A stretch of DNA of 64,000 nt from Gordonibacter urolithinfaciens. GTDB lineage: Bacteria; Actinomycetota; Coriobacteriia; Coriobacteriales; Eggerthellaceae. This document shows positions 19,375 to 28,400 of this stretch, piece after piece. Under the pieces are notes generated by a model, which was not told where the DNA came from, did not search any database, and saw only the letters and a list, made by a program, of their open reading frames with translations. A program made the translations under genes and the position numbers. Numbering within the stretch: position 1 is the stretch's first letter; every line of letters starts with the position of its first letter. The stretch is from assembly GCF_900199375.1 (NCBI RefSeq), contig NZ_LT900217.1, positions 2,418,001-2,482,000 of the forward strand, in the 5' to 3' direction.

Positions 19375-19863
19375 CTAGCGGGCTTCCACTGGCTTCGCCG
19401 CCGCTTTTGGCCGAGGCTTTGTCGTCCCCTTCTTCGGCCGTCCCGCCTTGGGCTTCTCGCGCAGGCGAGCGTCTATGCTGTCTTTCGTGATGAAGGTGTC
19501 GCGGCCCTTGCGAAAGCCTTGAAGCAGACAGGCCTTGCGCATCTGGGACACGCGTGCCCGTGACACCCCTAAGATCTTTGCCGCCTCGGAAGCCGGTACG
19601 GCGGGAATACCGTCGAGGCTCGCCTCCACGGCTACGAGCAGAATGCGGCCGTTTTTGCGTGCAGGTTCGTGGCCGAGCGTCGCCTCGGGGATATCCCTGC
19701 TGTCCATAAGGCGGTATTCGATCTCCGTCCTGAGCCAGTCGGCGGCCATTTCCGAAGCCTCGGCCACGTCGGCTCCTTGGGTTGCGCCTTCGAAGTCGAA
19801 GGGCCGGGCGATGATCCATCCATCTTGCCCGGTAAAAAGCTCGAACTCGTATACATACAACAT
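19375..19863 (-). CDS. hicB: HicB-family antitoxin with C-terminal HTH
   Basis: A 162-residue protein. The N-terminal half has the HicB partial RNase-H-like fold (YEFELFTGQDGWIIARPFDFEGATQGADVAEASEMAADWL). The second half contains a helix-turn-helix (ASEAAKILGVSRARVSQM) and ends in a Lys/Pro/Arg-rich tail. It would neutralise HicA and repress the operon by binding DNA. It lies 28 bp after hicA, in the common toxin-first order. Confidence 0.85.
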   Translation of the reverse strand: MLYVYEFELFTGQDGWIIARPFDFEGATQGADVAEASEMAADWLRTEIEYRLMDSRDIPEATLGHEPARKNGRILLVAVEASLDGIPAVPASEAAKILGVSRARVSQMRKACLLQGFRKGRDTFITKDSIDARLREKPKAGRPKKGTTKPRPKAAAKPVEAR

Positions 19864-19891
19864 AGGCGGGTCCTCTCGTTCTCGAACTGGG

Positions 19892-20074
19892 TCAGCGCCG
19901 CTTCTCGATACCTGCTTGCTTTCTGATATCTCGGGCTGTGTCCTCGTCTATCTCCCGATGCCGGGGGATAGACGTCTGGAAGCCTGGCTTCTTAAAAGTC
20001 TCGTGGTTCGTGCCGCCGGTACTTCTCAACCCTTGGGCTTCGACCTCCTTGACAAGGTCGCGTCTCTTGACCAT
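19892..20074 (-). CDS. hicA: HicA-family mRNA interferase toxin
   Basis: A 60-residue protein with the HicA dsRBD-like fold signature: KRRDLVKEVEAQGL, then GGTNHETFKKPG with the catalytic His, then the classic IPRHREI and RDIRKQAGI. HicA cleaves mRNAs during stress. Start is behind AAGGACGAGC. Paired with hicB immediately downstream. Confidence 0.9.
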   Translation of the reverse strand: MVKRRDLVKEVEAQGLRSTGGTNHETFKKPGFQTSIPRHREIDEDTARDIRKQAGIEKRR

Positions 20075-20091
20075 GCTCGTCCTTCCTAAAA

Positions 20092-20120
20092 ATTATAAAC
20101 TATAATTAATAATTAATCAA
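20092..20120 (-). promoter_or_regulatory. hicAB promoter with overlapping operator
   Basis: Minus strand: TTGATT (20115-20120), 17-bp AT-only spacer, perfect TATAAT (20092-20097). ATTATA-AAC-TATAAT (20092-20106) is a palindrome covering the -10, a likely HicB binding site. The stretch is strikingly AT-rich in a GC-rich window. Confidence 0.7.
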
Positions 20121-20211
20121 GTGCGAAAGGGGAGGGAGGCGGGCGTTGCCACGTATCGGTTCCGCGGGGTCGCAGGCGTCCCCAGCGCCCGTCGGCATGC
20201 GCCGGGCGCGT

Positions 20212-22047
20212 CTATGGGCGTTGACGGCGCAGGGCGAACGCGGCGGCGAGCGTGGCGCTGATCACGGCGGCGAATGCGATGCAGCGGGGCGCGCGGGCGA
20301 GGGCATCGCCCGTCTCGGCGAGCGGGGCCGGGGGTTCTTCTTCGGCGGGCTCGTCGCCTGCTGGCGGCTCCTCGGGGGCGCTGACCAGCTCGTTCACCAC
20401 TTCGTAGCAGTAGGTGCGGGCGTTGCCCTCGACGGCGACGACGAAGGGCTCGGCGGTGCGGTAGCCCGGCGGGGTGGTGGCGGGGTCCTCGCGGACCTCG
20501 TAGAGGCCGTAGGGCAGCGCTCCGTCGAGGCCGGCGGGGCGGAGCCCCTCGGTGGAGGCCCGGCCGTCCTCGCCGGTGACAAGGCGGGCCGCCACCTCGC
20601 CTGTGGAGAGGCGCACGATGTCGAACGCCACGCCGCCCAGCGGGACCTTGGGCGTCGTGCCGCCCCCGTCTGCCGAAGCGCCGACTGCGCCGCCTTCGCC
20701 CGTGCTGTCCGCAGCGCCGCCTCCGTCCTTGCCTGCGCCGAGCTTGAGCAGCGCCACGTCGCCGCGTACCACCTGATCGGCCACGGTGGGGACGCGGTAC
20801 ACGGCCACGCCTGGCTCGTCGGGGGAGGGCTCGACCGCGCGCACGAGGGCGGGCGGGTCGGGCAGCAGGTAGCCGCGGGGCGCCTGCACCTCGCGCACGA
20901 CCACGGTGCCGAGCGGCAGGCCGGACCCGCCGCTTCCGTTGCCAGGCAGGTCGCCCGTGCCCACGCTCGCGCGTCCCTGCTCGTCGGTGACGACGTCCCA
21001 GGTGCGCGCGGGCTGCGCGCCCGCCGCGGCGATCTCGCCAAGCGAGGCGTAGCGTCCCGCGTAGTGCTCGACCGTGAACGTCGCGCCGGCGAGGCTCGCG
21101 TCGCCAAGCGGCAGGGGGACGCCCGTCTCGCGGTCCGCCTTCTGCACGAGGATGTCGACGGGTGCGACCAAGGGCGCATCCGCGACGCGCACGGCCGGCA
21201 CGGTGCCGGTGCGGCAGTCCTCCTGAGCGAGGTCGACCGGGTAGACGCCCGGGTCGGGCAAGTAGCCCTCCGGCGCCGCCTTCTCGCGCACCCAGTAGCG
21301 CCCCGGCGCGAGGACGCATTCCGACCGGGCGCGCCCCGCGGCGTCGGTGGTCAGCGCGAGCACCTGGCTCGTGCACGCCTCGTCGGCGTACACGCCGTAC
21401 ACCGCGCCGGCCAGCCGGTAGCACGCGTTGTTGTCCGTGACGTCGGGGGCGGCGGAGCGCTTGAGCACCTCCATGGCCCCGAAGGGGCGTATCTTGAACC
21501 CGCCGACGTTCTGCGCGCCGTAGGGCGAGTAATGGTTCTCGTACATGCCGGCGCCCCGGCAGTTCACGGTGATCTGGAAGCCGCCGTCACCCGCAGGCTC
21601 GCCGGAGAACGGGTAGGTACCCGGAAGCGGCGTGCCGTAGACGGAGCCCGAGATGCAGTAACCGGTGGCCGAGATTCCGTACTGGGGGAACGTCACCTCG
21701 AACACGTTGCCGCCGTCCGGCCCGTCGATATGCGCGTTCGTGCAGGCCACGTAACAGGTGCCCGAGATGCCCTCAAGGGCCTCGGCCGACCGGGGAGCTG
21801 CCAGCGCGAGCGCGAGCACGCACGCGGCGAGCATCGCCGCGCATGCCGCGGTGCGCACGCGGCGAGGACTGCGAGGGCCGCCGGGCCCTGGTCCTGCGGG
21901 CCCCGCTTCCGCAAGGGCCTTCGCCGCGCCGGCCGCAACGGGCTTGCGGCGCACGCAGCCGGAAGGCGAGAGGGGGCGCCGACGGGGCGCTGCCTCGACA
22001 GCACCGTTTTCCCTGCGAATGTGCGGCTGCGTGTGCGACGGATCCAC
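20212..22047 (-). CDS. Sortase-anchored surface protein with SpaA-type domains
   Basis: A 611-residue cell-wall protein. A hydrophobic signal segment follows RRVR at about residues 66-90, after an unusually long 60-residue leader; a later start is possible, though the GTG at 22047 has AAGGGGG behind it. A Cys-containing N-terminal domain is followed by three SpaA/prealbumin-like modules (near MEVLKRSAAP, VDILVQKADRETG and GDVALLKLG), each with the E-box style VREKAAPEGY, VREVQAPRGY or VREDPATTPPGY. The C-terminus has a sortase motif LAETG, a hydrophobic helix and RRQR. Such proteins are adhesins or pilus subunits; no pilin partner or sortase is nearby. Confidence 0.88.
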   Translation of the reverse strand: MDPSHTQPHIRRENGAVEAAPRRRPLSPSGCVRRKPVAAGAAKALAEAGPAGPGPGGPRSPRRVRTAACAAMLAACVLALALAAPRSAEALEGISGTCYVACTNAHIDGPDGGNVFEVTFPQYGISATGYCISGSVYGTPLPGTYPFSGEPAGDGGFQITVNCRGAGMYENHYSPYGAQNVGGFKIRPFGAMEVLKRSAAPDVTDNNACYRLAGAVYGVYADEACTSQVLALTTDAAGRARSECVLAPGRYWVREKAAPEGYLPDPGVYPVDLAQEDCRTGTVPAVRVADAPLVAPVDILVQKADRETGVPLPLGDASLAGATFTVEHYAGRYASLGEIAAAGAQPARTWDVVTDEQGRASVGTGDLPGNGSGGSGLPLGTVVVREVQAPRGYLLPDPPALVRAVEPSPDEPGVAVYRVPTVADQVVRGDVALLKLGAGKDGGGAADSTGEGGAVGASADGGGTTPKVPLGGVAFDIVRLSTGEVAARLVTGEDGRASTEGLRPAGLDGALPYGLYEVREDPATTPPGYRTAEPFVVAVEGNARTYCYEVVNELVSAPEEPPAGDEPAEEEPPAPLAETGDALARAPRCIAFAAVISATLAAAFALRRQRP

Positions 22048-22817
22048 GTCGGCCCCCTTCCTCGTCGGTCGCGCCGGGCCTGTCCCGACGCCTCCATCCT
22101 AGCGCCGCGACCTTGCACGCCGACCGTAATTCGACCGTCCGCGAGTCGCGCAGGCCTTGCGCGTTTCCGACGTGGGCGCCGTCCGAACCTTGCATGTTTC
22201 CGCCGTGCGAGCCGTTCGGTCCTTGCCCGCATCCAGCACCGATCCAGCTCGTTTTCGCTGGAAGCCCCCCAGGCGGCTTCCAGGCGCCGCTGCCGCGCAT
22301 CCTGCCGGTGCCCGCTCCCGCCCCTTTTGCGTGTTATTCGCCGCAAAAACACGCCGCTAGGGTGGCACATGCTATCCCGCATAGCTATAATCAAATAGCC
22401 GATTCTATCTACTACTGGTTGGCATCGAACAACGGTCCTGGCCGCAAGGTGCTCGATGGCGGCCAGCAGTCGATAGAAGCGGTCGGAGGAGCTGTCAACG
22501 TCATTTCGCGCAGGGGGTGCGAACGTTTCACGCCAAGGCTCGCTCAGGGGGTGGCGAACCGCCGAACGGCGGAATGCCCAGACGAGCGGTCGGGATGAAA
22601 ATCGCGGTCCGATCAATTAATACTATCGGGCTTACCCGCTCGCGGAATTTAGAACTTCCGGTGTGATGTGGATGGAACGGGCGTTTTATACACTGGCGTG
22701 CATGATCCGCGCGAGTGAGAGCGTTCGGGCCAAGCGGAACTTCCGCGCATAATCATGCGAACGGCACGACAGGGTTCAACGGTAAGGTAAACGGACGAGA
22801 AGAAGAGGGGAAGGTAG
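22048..22817. other. Gene-poor divergent intergenic region
   Basis: No convincing gene in 770 bases between the surface protein (minus) and the molybdoenzyme operon (plus). It holds a 33-bp degenerate direct repeat (22155-22220), a small hairpin CTGGCCGC / GCGGCCAG (22438-22466), and a GCATGAT / ATCATGC inverted repeat (near 22700-22760) just upstream of the operon. No -24/-12 site with correct spacing is present. Confidence 0.6.
22155..22220. repeat. Two degenerate 33-bp direct repeats
   Basis: Units 22155-22187 and 22188-22220 begin CCTTGC, share GTTTCCG, and agree at about 25 of 33 positions; a third CCTTGC starts the next period at 22221. Function unknown; could be a decayed coding repeat or a binding-site array. 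Confidence 0.45.
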
Positions 22818-25715
22818 ATGGAGATTTCCAAGACGTCGACCGGTCTCAAGGGCCTTGTGAGCCCGGATACCGTGTCGACCGAGGTCGACATCCATCAAGA
22901 CGGCGTCACGATGGTCAAGTCGCTCTGCTATTTCTGCCATGCTAACTGCGGCGTGCTCGCCTACGTTAAGGATGGCGACGTAATCAAGATCGAAGGCGAT
23001 CCCGATTACTCGAACCAAGGCGGACTGTGCTGCCGCGGCACGAGCGCGCTGCTGCACGTCAACCACCCCGCCCGCATCAACCACGCGTTGAAGCGCGTGG
23101 GTGCCAAGGGCGAGGGCAAGTGGGAGAAGATCCCGTACGACCAGGCGATCCAGGAGGTTGCCGACCGCCTCAACCAGATCAAGGACGAGAGCGGCGCCGA
23201 GGCCGTGGCTTCTGCGGGCGGCACGACGCGCACCGACGACTGGGCGCGCCGCCGCTTCCTGAACCAGTTCGGCACGCCGAACGGCTTCCACAACGCGCTT
23301 CTGTGCTGGATCCCCACGTTCATGGCCGAGACCTGCGTGGCCGGTTGGTCGCCGTTCGAGACGGACCTCGCCGGCGCCAAGTGCCTCATCCTCTGGGGCA
23401 TGAACCCCGGTGCCTCCACGCTGGGCGGCATGAACGGCTACACCGACCTGCAGAAGAACGGCCTGAAGATCGTGGTCGTGGACCCGCGCTACTCCGAGAC
23501 GGCTTCCAAGGCCGACCTGTGGCTGCCGCTGCGTCCCGGCTCCGACGCCGCGCTCGCGCTGGCCATGCTGCACACCATCATCTACGAGGGCCTGGTCAAC
23601 TGGGAGTTCGTGGGCGAGTGGTGCGACGGCTTCGAGGAGCTGCAGGAGCATGTGGCCGAGTACACGCCCGAGTGGGCTGCGCCCATCACGTGGCTCGAGC
23701 CCGACCAGATCCGTCAGGCCGCACGCCTGTACGCCATGAACACGCCCGGCTGCATCCAGTGGGGCTGCACGTGGGACCAGATCGGCCGTGCCTCCACCAC
23801 CGGCAGCCACGCCATCGCCCTCATGCGCGCCGTCTGCGGCAACCTCGACGTCCCCGGCGGCGACGGCATGCCGGGCCCCGCGCTCAACTACCTCACCGAC
23901 GAGGAGATGGAGCTCAACGAGTGCCTGCCCGAGGAGCAGAAGGCCAAGCAGATCGGGTCCAACAAGTTCAAGCTGACCTCCTGGCCCGGCTACCAGATGA
24001 TCTCCGACAACGCGAAGCGCACGTGGGGCAAGACGCTGCCCACCGAGTGGTTCTGCGAGGCCCACGGCCCGAGCGTGTTCAAGGCCATCATCACGGGCGA
24101 CCCGTACCAGGTGCGCGCGCTCATCGTGAACGCCACGAACCCCATCAACTCCTACGGCGACGCGAAGATGACGCTGCAGGCGCTCAAGCAGTGCGAGTTC
24201 CTGGTGGTCGTGGACTACTGGATGACCCCGACGGCCCTGTTCGCGGACTACGTGTTCCCGGCGGCCGGCGCGCTGGAGCGTCCCACCATCGTCACGCACT
24301 ACGGCGCCACCGACTCCATCATGGGCGGCCGCCGCGCCATCCAGCCCAAGTACGACCGCCACACGGACATGACGTTCTGGCGCAAGCTGGGCCTGGCCTG
24401 CGGCCAGGATCCCGCGAACTGGCCGTGGGAGACCGAGGAAGAGGCGTACTTCCACATCCTGGAGCCCCTGGGCCTGGGCGGCGTGGAGAGCTACAACGAC
24501 TTCGTCGACTACTACCGCATGTACTATCCGCCGCTGCACCAGAACAAGTTCAAGGCCAACGGCTTCTGGACCCCCTCGGGCAAGGTCGAGTGCAACTCCA
24601 CCATCCTGCGCGAGCTGGGCTACCCCGGCATGCCCACCTACATCGGCTGCATCGAGAACGAGATCGACACGCCGGAGATCGCGGAGGAGTACCCGATCGT
24701 GCTCACCACGGGCGGCGGCTTCATGCCGTACCACCACTCCGAGCACTTCCAGATGCAGGGCATCCGCTACCTGTATCCCGACCCGTACTTCTCCATCAAC
24801 CCGGAGCTGGCCGAGAAGCTGAACATCGCCTACGGCGACTGGTGCTGGATCGAGACGCGCCGCGGCCGCATCAAGATGCGTGCCAACGTGGAGCCCGAGG
24901 TGCATCCCAACGTGGTGTTCGCGCCGCGCGGCTGGTGGTTCCCCGAGCGCGACGGCTCGGCCGACCTGGACAACCCGTTCGGCTGCCTCGAGTCCAACGT
25001 CAACGTGCTGACCTCGGTCGATGACGAGCACTGCGACCCCATGGGCGGCTCGTGGGCCAACCGCGGCCTCATGTGCAAGGTGTACAAGTGCGGCGAGTAC
25101 GACAAGGAGTACAAGAAGGAGGACACCCAGTTCTCCATCCCGGGCTCCTCGTCCGAGCCGGGCGTGACGGTCATGCCGAGCGACCAGAAGCTCGCCCGCG
25201 AGCCCATCCCGTTCGAGAAGCCGCAGCCGGCCGAGGCCGTGCCCGAGGGCTACGAGTGGGTGTGGCAGAGCAACACGCTGTACCAGAAGGGCACGCACTT
25301 CCGCCTGGACGAGTCGGGCTGGCTCATCAACCCGCGCACGAAGGGCTACCACGACGCCCACACCGGCTGGCGCTACGATGCGGCCAACGAGTGCCTCGTG
25401 GACGACGAGACCGGCAAGATGTACACCATGGAGCGCGAGGAGATCGTGTTCGCGGCGGGCGTGCGCTGCTATCCCGGCCAGGCCGCTCCTTACGAGGTGC
25501 CCGAGAACCTGACCTGGAACCAGGAGAAGGGCTATGCCACGCTGGGCGACAAGCCCTACGTGTACGACCCGAACAGCGGCTGGATGCTGGACCCCGACAA
25601 CGGCGCCTTCCACGACGCCAACTACGGCTGGCTCTACGACGCCGCCACCGGCCATCTGGTCGACGAAGCCACGGGCAAGCACTACGACATGTCGTATGCT
25701 CCCGTCGAAGAATAG
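22818..25715 (+). CDS. Molybdopterin oxidoreductase catalytic subunit with repeat-bearing C-terminus
   Basis: A 965-residue DMSO-reductase-family subunit. Complete Fe-S motif C37-x2-C40-x3-C44 with C71/C72; typical RPGSDAALALAMLH and GWWFPERDG segments. There is no Tat signal. After the normal end (about residue 785) comes an extension of about 180 residues rich in Trp, Tyr and Asp that has two units of the form GWxxxPxxxxxHDAxxGWxYDAA...LVDxxTGKxY (about 833-871 and 919-957). I know no such tail in DmsA, PsrA or ArrA. It heads a catalytic/Fe-S/NrfD operon, so it probably feeds or draws electrons from the quinone pool. Substrate unknown. Confidence 0.9.
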   Translation: MEISKTSTGLKGLVSPDTVSTEVDIHQDGVTMVKSLCYFCHANCGVLAYVKDGDVIKIEGDPDYSNQGGLCCRGTSALLHVNHPARINHALKRVGAKGEGKWEKIPYDQAIQEVADRLNQIKDESGAEAVASAGGTTRTDDWARRRFLNQFGTPNGFHNALLCWIPTFMAETCVAGWSPFETDLAGAKCLILWGMNPGASTLGGMNGYTDLQKNGLKIVVVDPRYSETASKADLWLPLRPGSDAALALAMLHTIIYEGLVNWEFVGEWCDGFEELQEHVAEYTPEWAAPITWLEPDQIRQAARLYAMNTPGCIQWGCTWDQIGRASTTGSHAIALMRAVCGNLDVPGGDGMPGPALNYLTDEEMELNECLPEEQKAKQIGSNKFKLTSWPGYQMISDNAKRTWGKTLPTEWFCEAHGPSVFKAIITGDPYQVRALIVNATNPINSYGDAKMTLQALKQCEFLVVVDYWMTPTALFADYVFPAAGALERPTIVTHYGATDSIMGGRRAIQPKYDRHTDMTFWRKLGLACGQDPANWPWETEEEAYFHILEPLGLGGVESYNDFVDYYRMYYPPLHQNKFKANGFWTPSGKVECNSTILRELGYPGMPTYIGCIENEIDTPEIAEEYPIVLTTGGGFMPYHHSEHFQMQGIRYLYPDPYFSINPELAEKLNIAYGDWCWIETRRGRIKMRANVEPEVHPNVVFAPRGWWFPERDGSADLDNPFGCLESNVNVLTSVDDEHCDPMGGSWANRGLMCKVYKCGEYDKEYKKEDTQFSIPGSSSEPGVTVMPSDQKLAREPIPFEKPQPAEAVPEGYEWVWQSNTLYQKGTHFRLDESGWLINPRTKGYHDAHTGWRYDAANECLVDDETGKMYTMEREEIVFAAGVRCYPGQAAPYEVPENLTWNQEKGYATLGDKPYVYDPNSGWMLDPDNGAFHDANYGWLYDAATGHLVDEATGKHYDMSYAPVEE

Positions 25716-25743
25716 CCGCCGAGTAGGAAGAAAGGATAGATAA

Positions 25744-26322
25744 ATGACTCGTTACGTCATGGTCATCGACCAGCGTCGCTGCATCGGCTGTCACTCCTGC
25801 ACGGTTGCTTGTCGTACGTGGAACAAGCTTCCACTTGACATCGTCTACAACCCCGTGGTCACCGAGGGCGCCCAGGGCACGTGGCCGAACGTCCACAAGT
25901 CCTGGCAGCCGCTGCTGTGCATGCACTGCGAGAACCCCGAGTGCGTTCCCTGCTGCCCGTCCGGCGCGAGCCAGCAGGACGAGGACGGCACCGTGTGGGT
26001 CGACCCTAAGAAGTGCCTGTCCTGCAAGGTGTGCGTGAACGCCTGCCCGTACGGCATGCGCGACGCCTCGCACCTGGAGGACCGCATGCACCGCTACGTG
26101 CGCAAGTGCACGTTCTGCCGCGACAAGCGCCAGCTGGACCCCTCTGCCCAGCCGTACTGCGTGCTGACCTGCCATCAGAAGGCCCGTATCTTCGGCGATC
26201 TCGACGATCCGAACAGCGAGGTCTCCAAGCTCATCGGCTCCGTGAAGACCGAGCGCCTCTTCGAGGAGTTCGGCACCGAGCCGCAGATCTACTACATTCC
26301 TGACTTGGGAGGTAAGGCATAA
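25744..26322 (+). CDS. DmsB-type four-cluster ferredoxin subunit
   Basis: A 192-residue electron-transfer subunit with four Cys groups: C13/16/19/23, C59/62/67/71, C90/93/96/100 and C122/125/138/142, the usual set for four [4Fe-4S] clusters. It bridges the catalytic subunit and the NrfD anchor. ATG follows GAAAGGATAG; the stop overlaps the NrfD start (TAATG). Confidence 0.95.
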   Translation: MTRYVMVIDQRRCIGCHSCTVACRTWNKLPLDIVYNPVVTEGAQGTWPNVHKSWQPLLCMHCENPECVPCCPSGASQQDEDGTVWVDPKKCLSCKVCVNACPYGMRDASHLEDRMHRYVRKCTFCRDKRQLDPSAQPYCVLTCHQKARIFGDLDDPNSEVSKLIGSVKTERLFEEFGTEPQIYYIPDLGGKA

Positions 26323-27302
26323 TGAAACATCATTATTGGGAACCGCCTATCGCCCTGTACCTTTTCCTGGGCGGTCTGGCGGGCGGCATCCTGTTCCTGG
26401 CCGCCATCTTCAACAGCTTCGTGGTCCCCGGCTACGCCGAGGTGTTCGCGCTGCCCGTGCTCGTTTCGCTGGTGTGCGTGGCCATCGGCTGCGTGTTCCT
26501 GGTCGTCGACCTGGGGCAGCCGGGCGTGTTCTGGCGCGTGTGGACCACGTCGAAGTCCATCATCAAGTGGGGCGCCACGTTCCTCGTGATCGCCGCGGTG
26601 TTCGCGCTGCTGTTCCTGCTGGCGTTCATCGGCGATGCCTGGCCGATCTTCGCGGGGCTGTCCGGCCTGCTGAAGCCCGCTGCGGACTTCTTCCTGATCG
26701 TGGCCGGCTTCTTCGGCCTGTGCATCATGATGTACACCGGCATCATGCTGTCCACCCTGAAGGCGCATGCGTTCTGGGCCACCCCGGCGCTGCCCGTGCT
26801 GTTCACCATCTCGGCCATCTCCACGGGCTGCGCGGCCATCGTGCTGTCCATCGGCGGCTGGCCGGCGGCCATGACGCTGGAGAGCCTGTTCGTGTCCGAG
26901 ATCGTGCTGGAGATCCTGCACGTGGTGGACATCGTGCTGGTCATCGCCGAGCTCATCGTGCTGCTGACCATGGTGCTGTCCTTCGCGGGTGCCGGCAACG
27001 AGACCGCCAAGGCGGCGGCGCGCCGCTGGGTCAAGGGTTCCTACGCTGGCCTGTTCTGGGTCGGCATGGTGGGCCTGGGCCTCGTGGTGCCGCTGGTCAT
27101 GTACATCGGCGGCGGCCACTCTGCCGCGGCCACGCTCGTGGCGCCCATCCTGGTGCTGTGCGGCGGCTGCCTGCTGCGCTTCATGGTGGTCAACACCGAC
27201 GACCGCGCCGAGATCCCGGGCGAGAACCGCTACTACAACCGCCTCGCCAAGAACGATGCGGAGTTCATCACCAAGTGGACGTACGGCGACAACCAGTTCT
27301 AA
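26322..27302 (+). CDS. NrfD/PsrC-type membrane anchor
   Basis: A 326-residue integral membrane protein with eight to nine hydrophobic helices, opening PPIALYLFLGGLAGGILFLA as in NrfD/PsrC proteins. It should exchange electrons with menaquinone and pass them to or from the Fe-S subunit. Start overlaps the upstream stop by one base, so translation is coupled. Confidence 0.93.
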   Translation: MKHHYWEPPIALYLFLGGLAGGILFLAAIFNSFVVPGYAEVFALPVLVSLVCVAIGCVFLVVDLGQPGVFWRVWTTSKSIIKWGATFLVIAAVFALLFLLAFIGDAWPIFAGLSGLLKPAADFFLIVAGFFGLCIMMYTGIMLSTLKAHAFWATPALPVLFTISAISTGCAAIVLSIGGWPAAMTLESLFVSEIVLEILHVVDIVLVIAELIVLLTMVLSFAGAGNETAKAAARRWVKGSYAGLFWVGMVGLGLVVPLVMYIGGGHSAAATLVAPILVLCGGCLLRFMVVNTDDRAEIPGENRYYNRLAKNDAEFITKWTYGDNQF

Positions 27303-27354
27303 GGCGGCCGCGAGGCCGTGAGCGCGCAGGCTTCGCGCTGCGCGTACGCTGACG

Positions 27355-27382
27355 GGGGGCCCGGCTTATCGGTCGGGCCCCC
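27355..27382 (+). terminator. Hairpin after the NrfD gene
   Basis: GGGGGCCCG / CGGGCCCCC forms a 9-bp stem; a TTTT follows eleven bases later. Probably partial termination between the membrane complex genes and the next two. Confidence 0.6.
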
Positions 27383-27416
27383 GCCTGCCGTTTTAACCGA
27401 GTATCCAGGGGGGAAC

Positions 27417-28400
27417 ATGGAAGACTACGTATTCGAGGACGTGCTGGCCGGAAGCACCGTGACGTGCGGCTTCCCGGGCCTTGACACGCGGGTGGCGGCG
27501 GCCGACGGGCCGCGGCGCGCCCGCACCCTGTTCTTCCCCGGCTGCTCGCTTATCAACTACGCGCTGCCGCTCGTGAAGGCGGTCTACGACCTGCTGGCGC
27601 AGGCGGAGCGCGTCGAGGGTATCTCGCTTCTGTGCTGCGGGAAGATCTTGAGCTTTGAGCCGGACGGCAAGGCCGTGCGCGCGGCGTTCGAGGACGAGCT
27701 GTGCGCGCACGTGGCCGCGGCGGGGGTGGAGCGCATCGTGGCTGCCTGCCCGAACTGCGTCGCCGCCTTGCGCGGCGCCCTTGCCGAGGACGAGCGCACG
27801 GCCGGCGTGGAGGTGGTGCCGCTGCCCCTGGAGCTGGAGGCGCTGGGCTACCGGGTGGACGCCGAGGTGGCAAAGCGCCTGCTGGCCGCCGAGCTGGAGG
27901 CGGGGGCGGCCTTCTACGAGGTGTGCGCCGAGGGCGCCCGCCCGCCGCTGCGGTTCAGCGTGCACGACTCCTGCCCCGACCGGGCCACGGGCGAGTTCGC
28001 CGACGGCCTGCGGGCGCTCATGCCCGCCGAGCTGGCGGTGGAGCCTGCGCATGCGCGCCGGAGCTCCCAGTGCTGCGGCTCGCTCGTGCGGGCGGCGGGG
28101 CATGCGGACAAGGCGCTCGAGCAGTCGCAGGCGCGCGGGGCCGAGGCCGTGGCGGCCGGCGGCTCCGCCATCGTGGCGGCATGCGTGAGCTGCTCGTTTT
28201 TGCTCTCCGTGTCGCAGTGGCGCGTGCCGGTGTTCCACTACCTGGAGCTGCTGTTCGACTGGCGCATCGACTGGCGCGCCGCCGATGCCTACATGAAGCT
28301 GCGCTTCCTGTTCGACGAGCCGGCGGCGGACGGCGGCGAGGCGCGCCCGTTCAAGGGGCTCGCTCCCGAGCCTGGCGACGACCGGGAGGAGGCGCGATGA
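27417..28400 (+). CDS. CCG-domain (heterodisulfide reductase B-like) protein
   Basis: A 327-residue protein with two Cys-rich CCG-type repeats: FFPGCSL, LLCCGK and ACPNC in the first, HDSCP, QCCGS and ACVSCSF in the second. Such domains bind noncubane 4Fe-4S clusters in HdrB, GlpC and related proteins, usually at a thiol/disulfide or electron-transfer site. The ATG at 27417 follows CCAGGGGGG. Its last four bases overlap the next molybdoenzyme gene, indicating the two act together. Confidence 0.85.
   Translation: MEDYVFEDVLAGSTVTCGFPGLDTRVAAADGPRRARTLFFPGCSLINYALPLVKAVYDLLAQAERVEGISLLCCGKILSFEPDGKAVRAAFEDELCAHVAAAGVERIVAACPNCVAALRGALAEDERTAGVEVVPLPLELEALGYRVDAEVAKRLLAAELEAGAAFYEVCAEGARPPLRFSVHDSCPDRATGEFADGLRALMPAELAVEPAHARRSSQCCGSLVRAAGHADKALEQSQARGAEAVAAGGSAIVAACVSCSFLLSVSQWRVPVFHYLELLFDWRIDWRAADAYMKLRFLFDEPAADGGEARPFKGLAPEPGDDREEAR

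Noticed and set aside
22681-22740. Possible sigma-54 promoter (TGGCGTGCATGATCC) before the 22818 operon
   Set aside because: The required GC at the -12 position is missing at correct spacing, so it is not called.
27701-28396. N-terminal extension of the 28397 molybdoenzyme
   Set aside because: The frame stays open upstream, but it is out of frame with the CCG-domain gene there; the family N-terminus begins at the ATG at 28397.
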